26,035 nucleotides of DNA. It comes from Acanthaster planci (lineage: Eukaryota > Echinodermata > Asteroidea > Valvatida > Acanthasteridae). The position numbers and the translations under genes were made by a program. Location: NCBI RefSeq assembly GCF_001949145.1, contig NW_019091768.1, positions 46,497 through 72,531 on the forward strand, in the 5' to 3' direction. Shown here piece after piece: positions 22,501 to 26,035 of the stretch. The notes beneath the pieces were generated by a model, which saw only the letters and a program-made list of their open reading frames with translations, was not told where the DNA came from and did not search any database. Every line of letters starts with the position of its first letter. Positions within the stretch are counted from its first letter, which is position 1.

Positions 22501-24584
22501 TCCGTTGCATTCTGCCAGTCTATAAATAATCCTCACATACAGCGCACTGAGAATGCTGTCTAGAAGTCGGTTTGCAGATAATTCAACTTCCGAGAAAAAT
22601 GAACATGAACCCCAACGCATGACTGTTGGGTTTACAGCATTATTGCACTGCACATGCATGTTTGCTCCAGACATTCTTTTTGTAATGCTGCATGCCGCGC
22701 CTCGCGTAGGCTGTTACATGCATTTCGTTCTCGCGCGTTGCCGCCTGATATTGGTTCCGTATTTCTCATACCGGGATTTCCCCTCACGCTCAGAACGTCT
22801 GACCCGCGTACCCTTTCCGCGAGATTTTGTTAGGACGGATAAGCGGCCCTTTGCTGCCGTAATATTATTCACATTACACACAGCGCATAATGATGTTAAT
22901 GTACATGTACAATGTACGTTCCTCGGACTTTGTGCTCAAAGTTCATTGCGCATACGAAGATTAACATACGAATGCAGCATGTAAGGACGATAGCCTGGTT
23001 TCTGCCTGGAATATAATACTTTCCACGGAAAGGAAAACTGGAGTAGAATTTAAAGGTGTACACCGGCCCGGTATCGTAAAAAGTCCACGTTTTAGATATT
23101 TCCTTTGCATTTCACAAGTTTGGGTAAAATGAAAACAACCTGATGTTTTAGTTACAGAGAAACTATTAGAGGAATCGATTATGGTGACAGCCATTTTGAA
23201 GTATTTCTAGCAGTGATCTTTGGAGAGTCTTTAGAGACAGCCCACTCCAATCACGAAGCTGAAATAACAATGACTGATCCAGTCTGCCGCTTTGACTTAC
23301 AGCTCTGTAAAAAACATTTCCGCCCAAAACACATGGAAAATTGATTCGCATCTTCCAAGTTGGTATGCTGCAACGCAAGTTCTTCCGGTGCTGATGTTAT
23401 CATACACAAAGCTCTGGACTGAGAATGACTCAGGGATCTACATGTAGGTCGGAACGAGAAATCCCTTCTGAATTCCCTTGTATATGCCACACACTTAAGC
23501 CCTAATTTAACTGAACACGGTCTAATACTCTTCTGAATCGTTCTTTTTCACACTCTACAGACTAGTTTGAACCAGCAATATTGAAGAAATTATCGTAAAT
23601 TATGGCAGACAGAAGACAACTCGTAGGGGACGGATAGGTAAAACAGAGTTGACAGAAGAGGAGTGGAAAAACAGTGATTGAAAGAGAGATGGGAGAGCAT
23701 GAACATGAAGGGTCTGAAGAACTGAGATGTAAAAAGTGTTGTCTGACGCCAAAGAGAATATTGTTGTGACTTATTTTGCAAAATGAAACACGCTACCACG
23801 TGACATTGGTGTAATATGAATATGAATGATAATCTTCCCCATTTTCAACGACTACTCAATACCAGAGAAATTACTGCATGTATGACCCTGCACAATAATT
23901 TGTTAAAATGTTCGAATTCTCATGGGCTCACCTGTCACTATGTGAAGGCACGGATCCTCGTATGTAGATGGTCTTGCTGGGGAAATATCCACCAGGAATC
24001 TGCTCGCTGTATGGAACATCCTATTTGGAGACAGTAATGGTCATGGTCATCAAAAAAAAAACTACTTTGAAAAACGAACGGTGAGGGAGTGGTGTTGTAA
24101 AGAATAAAGCCTGCACGGGGCAATTTCAGTTTAACCACTGAAAAGAGTCCCGTTCAATATTAATGGCTGCACTAAGATTAGGTCTACAGCCGTTATCCAA
24201 CAACGTTTAAATTGAACACTATATTGGACCAATATCTGGGGCCTTGTATCAAAGTCCCTGTCAAGGTCCCCTGAAGTAAAATTGATCAAAAATTGGACAA
24301 TTGTGTCCACAAACCAAGGCGCCTGACGACTGCTAGTGACTGTTGATGGACGTCCAAGTTCCCCGTCCCAATGACTTTGAAGCCTCCTTATACATATTAT
24401 CCCGCGCGCCCGTTATGACAAATCAGGCGATGATCTAAATTCGGGACAAGTCATTAGCAGAGCAACAAACATGGCATCACTGATTGAGTGAGTGATGTGT
24501 ATAAACAATCTCTTACTTATACCAACATGAATTAATTAGCAAAATACAGTGAATATTTACCGGATTTGTCACTACGTCCGACAT
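17877..24584 (-). CDS. Tandem-repeat (bi-CRD) galectin B, complete, 7-8 coding exons
   Basis: Predicted two-domain galectin, convergent with galectin A. Coding exons in transcript order: 24584-24561, 24020-23932, 21960-21747, 20567-20445, (probable) 20077-20036, 19512-19421, 18882-18708, 18023-17877. All have GT/AG borders and keep frame from ATG to TAA. The product is 301 aa with the small linker exon or 287 aa without it. Exon 1 encodes MSDVVTNP, matching MSADLVTNP of galectin A. The N-CRD has FHFNPRF, VCNTK and WQSEER. The C-CRD has LHFNPRF, RNSL and WGGEER. Both domains keep the His/Asn/Arg/Trp/Glu/Arg sugar contacts. There is no signal peptide. Exon phases equal those of galectin A, and over the main N-CRD exon I count about 43 of 70 aligned residues identical by hand, so the two are paralogues. 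A likely polyadenylation signal follows at 17809-17814. Confidence 0.9.
20036..20077 (-). other. Probable 42-nt linker micro-exon of galectin B
   Basis: On the minus strand a pyrimidine-rich stretch ending in CTTTAG is followed by 42 nt, exactly 14 codons (ALLLGQSGIHIHDP), and then a strong GTAAGT donor. Phase 0 on both sides is what is needed between exon 4 (ending PPSA) and exon 6 (starting PTPYVG). Galectin A has its linker exon at this place. The 14 residues have no similarity to that Pro-rich linker, so the call rests on splice sites and phase only. The alternative is direct splicing of exon 4 to exon 6. Confidence 0.5.
20833..20865. repeat. Twin GC palindromes in a galectin B intron
   Basis: GCCGCCGGCGGC, itself a palindrome, occurs twice (in 20833-20846 and 20853-20865), separated by CTGAGG. 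A stretch of very high GC and CpG content runs to about 20925, unlike the AT-rich surroundings. The two copies can fold as one stem of about 13 bp. It may be a small CpG island or an inserted fragment. No function is evident. Confidence 0.7.
21705..21730. repeat. CAGT/CGGT tetranucleotide tract next to a splice donor
   Basis: Six tetranucleotide units, CAGT twice, CGGT twice, CAGT twice, then CA. The tract lies 17 bases inside the intron from the galectin B exon 3 donor (GTGAAA at 21741-21746, minus strand). Confidence 0.85.
22172..22247. repeat. CAA/CGA trinucleotide microsatellite
   Basis: Mixed ACA and ACG triplets run through a galectin B intron. They produce a Thr-rich open frame at 21987-22307 that is not a real gene. 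Confidence 0.85.
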
Positions 24585-24599
24585 GATGCCCTGAATTTG

Positions 24600-26035
24600 A
24601 TCACACCTCCCCTAATTAAAAAAATGACAAAAGAAGTTACCGTTTTGGTGTTGGATATTAATCTTGAAGACAAAACGACGCACAAGTTATGAAATCGAAT
24701 GACAAGTTTAGTGCTCGAATCCAAATATAACTGGGCATTCAATTTGAAACGGATTTGCCAAGAAAGTCGTACATGTATATGTTTTGGTTTCTCAGAATAC
24801 AGCCCATAACGGAGCAATCACACAGTAATACTGCGCCGGAAGGATTGGTCATTTCCAAATAGGAATTAGTTAATTAAAGGTGTATGCCAAATTTTGATGG
24901 TAACTTGACAAACCACGAAGAAATAAAATTTCAAAGACACTTCGCCTACACTTTGAAAGTAGATGTTAGAATCAAATAAAAACATCGTGTACGAAAGAAC
25001 CGTACGGAGGAAAACAAAACCCTCAAACTCATACAATGAAAGTCCCGTGTGCATGGGGAAAACACTAATTGTGTTGAAAAACAGCAAGAACGCAGACGAA
25101 AAAAGAAACTTGACACGATTTGACGGTAAGGATGAAAACTACTCATGCCGTACGCAGCGGGATGTTTGTGCTACATTTTCAACTCGGCTGATATGTATTT
25201 ATAACTTCTGTTTTTTACCAAGATTAGGTGGTACTGCAAGGGCATCCGAGATTCCGCTGGTGACAACATCAAATACTGTTTTTAACGCGTTTTTCTTCTA
25301 AGAACTTGAAACTAGATACAACTATCTGTCCTTTTCATTTGTACAAACAAGTGTGACGTTATGATATGGCGCCTTTAAATGATTCTTGTATGATTTATTT
25401 TTTAAATATTTAACAATGTTTGTTTCCAAACTCTTTTTGTAAGAACCTGATGATTCTGGTAAATCGTGTAAAGTTCCGTGTTTATTTGGAAAGTGCTCAA
25501 CCTGAAACCATACTGCCGTGGTAACAAGTAAACGATTAAAAAAAATTGGCCCGCTTACTTATTAGACATGTCGAATCGATTATAGTACATGACCTGACTG
25601 TAAAAGTGCACCCTTCAAAGGTCGTTATTTGCAGAACTCTCTTCTTGTCACATCCTGAAAACTCAGCTTGAAATCAGATTGAAAGCTGGTATACCTTCAC
25701 AGGCAGGGGGGCGTCAGAGGTTTGTAATGTTTTATTAATGGCGGTCCTGTTTCACGTACACCTTAAAGTTACACCCACCGTGACGGGCCACTATACCCTG
25801 GAAAGTACGCTTGCACGAGACTAAAAAAAATTCCCTTTCGAGGCAGGGTTTGTTACACCATGATTACAGGTTTAGGTGTATATATTAAAGAAAAATGTAA
25901 CAAATCAAACTCTGTTCACATAATATGCTATTTTGCATCAAATATCATCAACTATTGTCCGATCACCAAGTTGTCACTAAAACAAAAACGAAGCTGTTGT
26001 TATCGCCTGAAAACTTACATCCTGTGCGGGGTCTT
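24600..26035. other. Region upstream of galectin B, no gene supported
   Basis: This should contain the galectin B promoter and possibly 5' non-coding exons, but no TATA box or clear start site is seen. A GTAAGT donor on the minus strand near 26019-26024 hints at an exon running off the window edge. The open frame at 24963-25301 (plus strand, 112 codons) has no recognisable motif. Confidence 0.5.

Larger units (their letters stand above)
20445..24020 (-). other. Galectin B N-terminal CRD (F4-type), exons 2-4
   Basis: Exon 2 (24020-23932, 89 nt) encodes VPYSEQIPGGYFPSKTIYIR. Exon 3 (21960-21747, 214 nt) carries FHFNPRF, VVCNTK, WQSEER and FELVILCE and ends at FK. Exon 4 (20567-20445) resumes VAVNGRHYLDY and ends FHPPSA. 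The junction sits in strand F4, as in galectin A. All contact residues are intact. The intron between exons 2 and 3 is the largest in the window's two genes (1,971 bp, 21961-23931). It contains a CAA/CGA-rich microsatellite. Confidence 0.87.

Noticed and set aside
22553-22984. 143-codon open frame, plus strand
   Set aside because: Lies within a galectin B intron on the opposite strand. It has no recognisable domain and an atypical composition rich in Cys, His and Arg. Length alone is not convincing.
24963-25301. 112-codon open frame, plus strand
   Set aside because: No recognised motif, no splice or promoter context, and located just upstream of galectin B on the opposite strand.
1-26035. 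tRNA, rRNA or CRISPR array
   Set aside because: I looked for tRNA-like box words and for regularly spaced identical repeats on both strands and found none.

Overview
This is a window of an animal nuclear genome. Genes are split into short exons with GT/AG introns, and the gaps between them hold degraded transposons and simple repeats. It also contains a 499-base run of N. No bacterial operon, rRNA, tRNA or CRISPR array is visible. The main content is two complete tandem-repeat (two-domain) galectin genes. In both, the intron of the N-terminal carbohydrate-recognition domain (CRD) falls in strand F4 and that of the C-terminal CRD falls in strand F3. This 'F4-F3' layout is the one known for chordate bi-CRD galectins, so an invertebrate chordate such as amphioxus, or another deuterostome, is my best guess. 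I hold the taxon with low confidence.

Layout: (1) 1-3100 has no recognisable gene. It holds an inverted-repeat pair about 3 kb apart (about 66-166 and 2996-3100) and a 224-bp foldback element (418-641). (2) 3479-10055, plus strand: galectin A, 8 coding exons, 326 aa, with a Pro/Ala/Tyr-rich linker encoded by a small minisatellite. A second foldback element (5907-6056) lies in its third intron. (3) 10056-11814: AT-rich intergenic or 3' untranslated sequence. (4) 11817-13918: a Tc1/mariner-IS630-like transposon with TIRs of about 225 bp and a dead minus-strand transposase gene (DUF4817 type). It is interrupted by the N gap, and identical 104-bp copies on each side suggest the gap is an assembly artefact. 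(5) 14480-16290: a decayed array of CRE-like palindromes (GATGACGTCATC and variants), spaced at multiples of about 150 bp. (6) 16300-17800: nothing recognised. (7) 17877-24584, minus strand: galectin B, 7 or 8 coding exons, about 287-301 aa. (8) 24600-26035: nothing firm.

The two galectins point at each other (tail to tail) and have matching exon order, phases and near-identical exon lengths, so they look like an inverted gene duplication. Both proteins lack a signal peptide, as is normal for galectins. They should act as cytosolic or non-classically secreted beta-galactoside-binding proteins that cross-link glycans. They differ in the linker and in the C-terminal sugar-binding motif, which suggests the two copies have diverged in ligand or in domain spacing. 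I see no clearly novel system. The best leads are the divergent galectin pair, the palindromic periodic array, the paired foldback elements, and the spurious gap inside the transposon.
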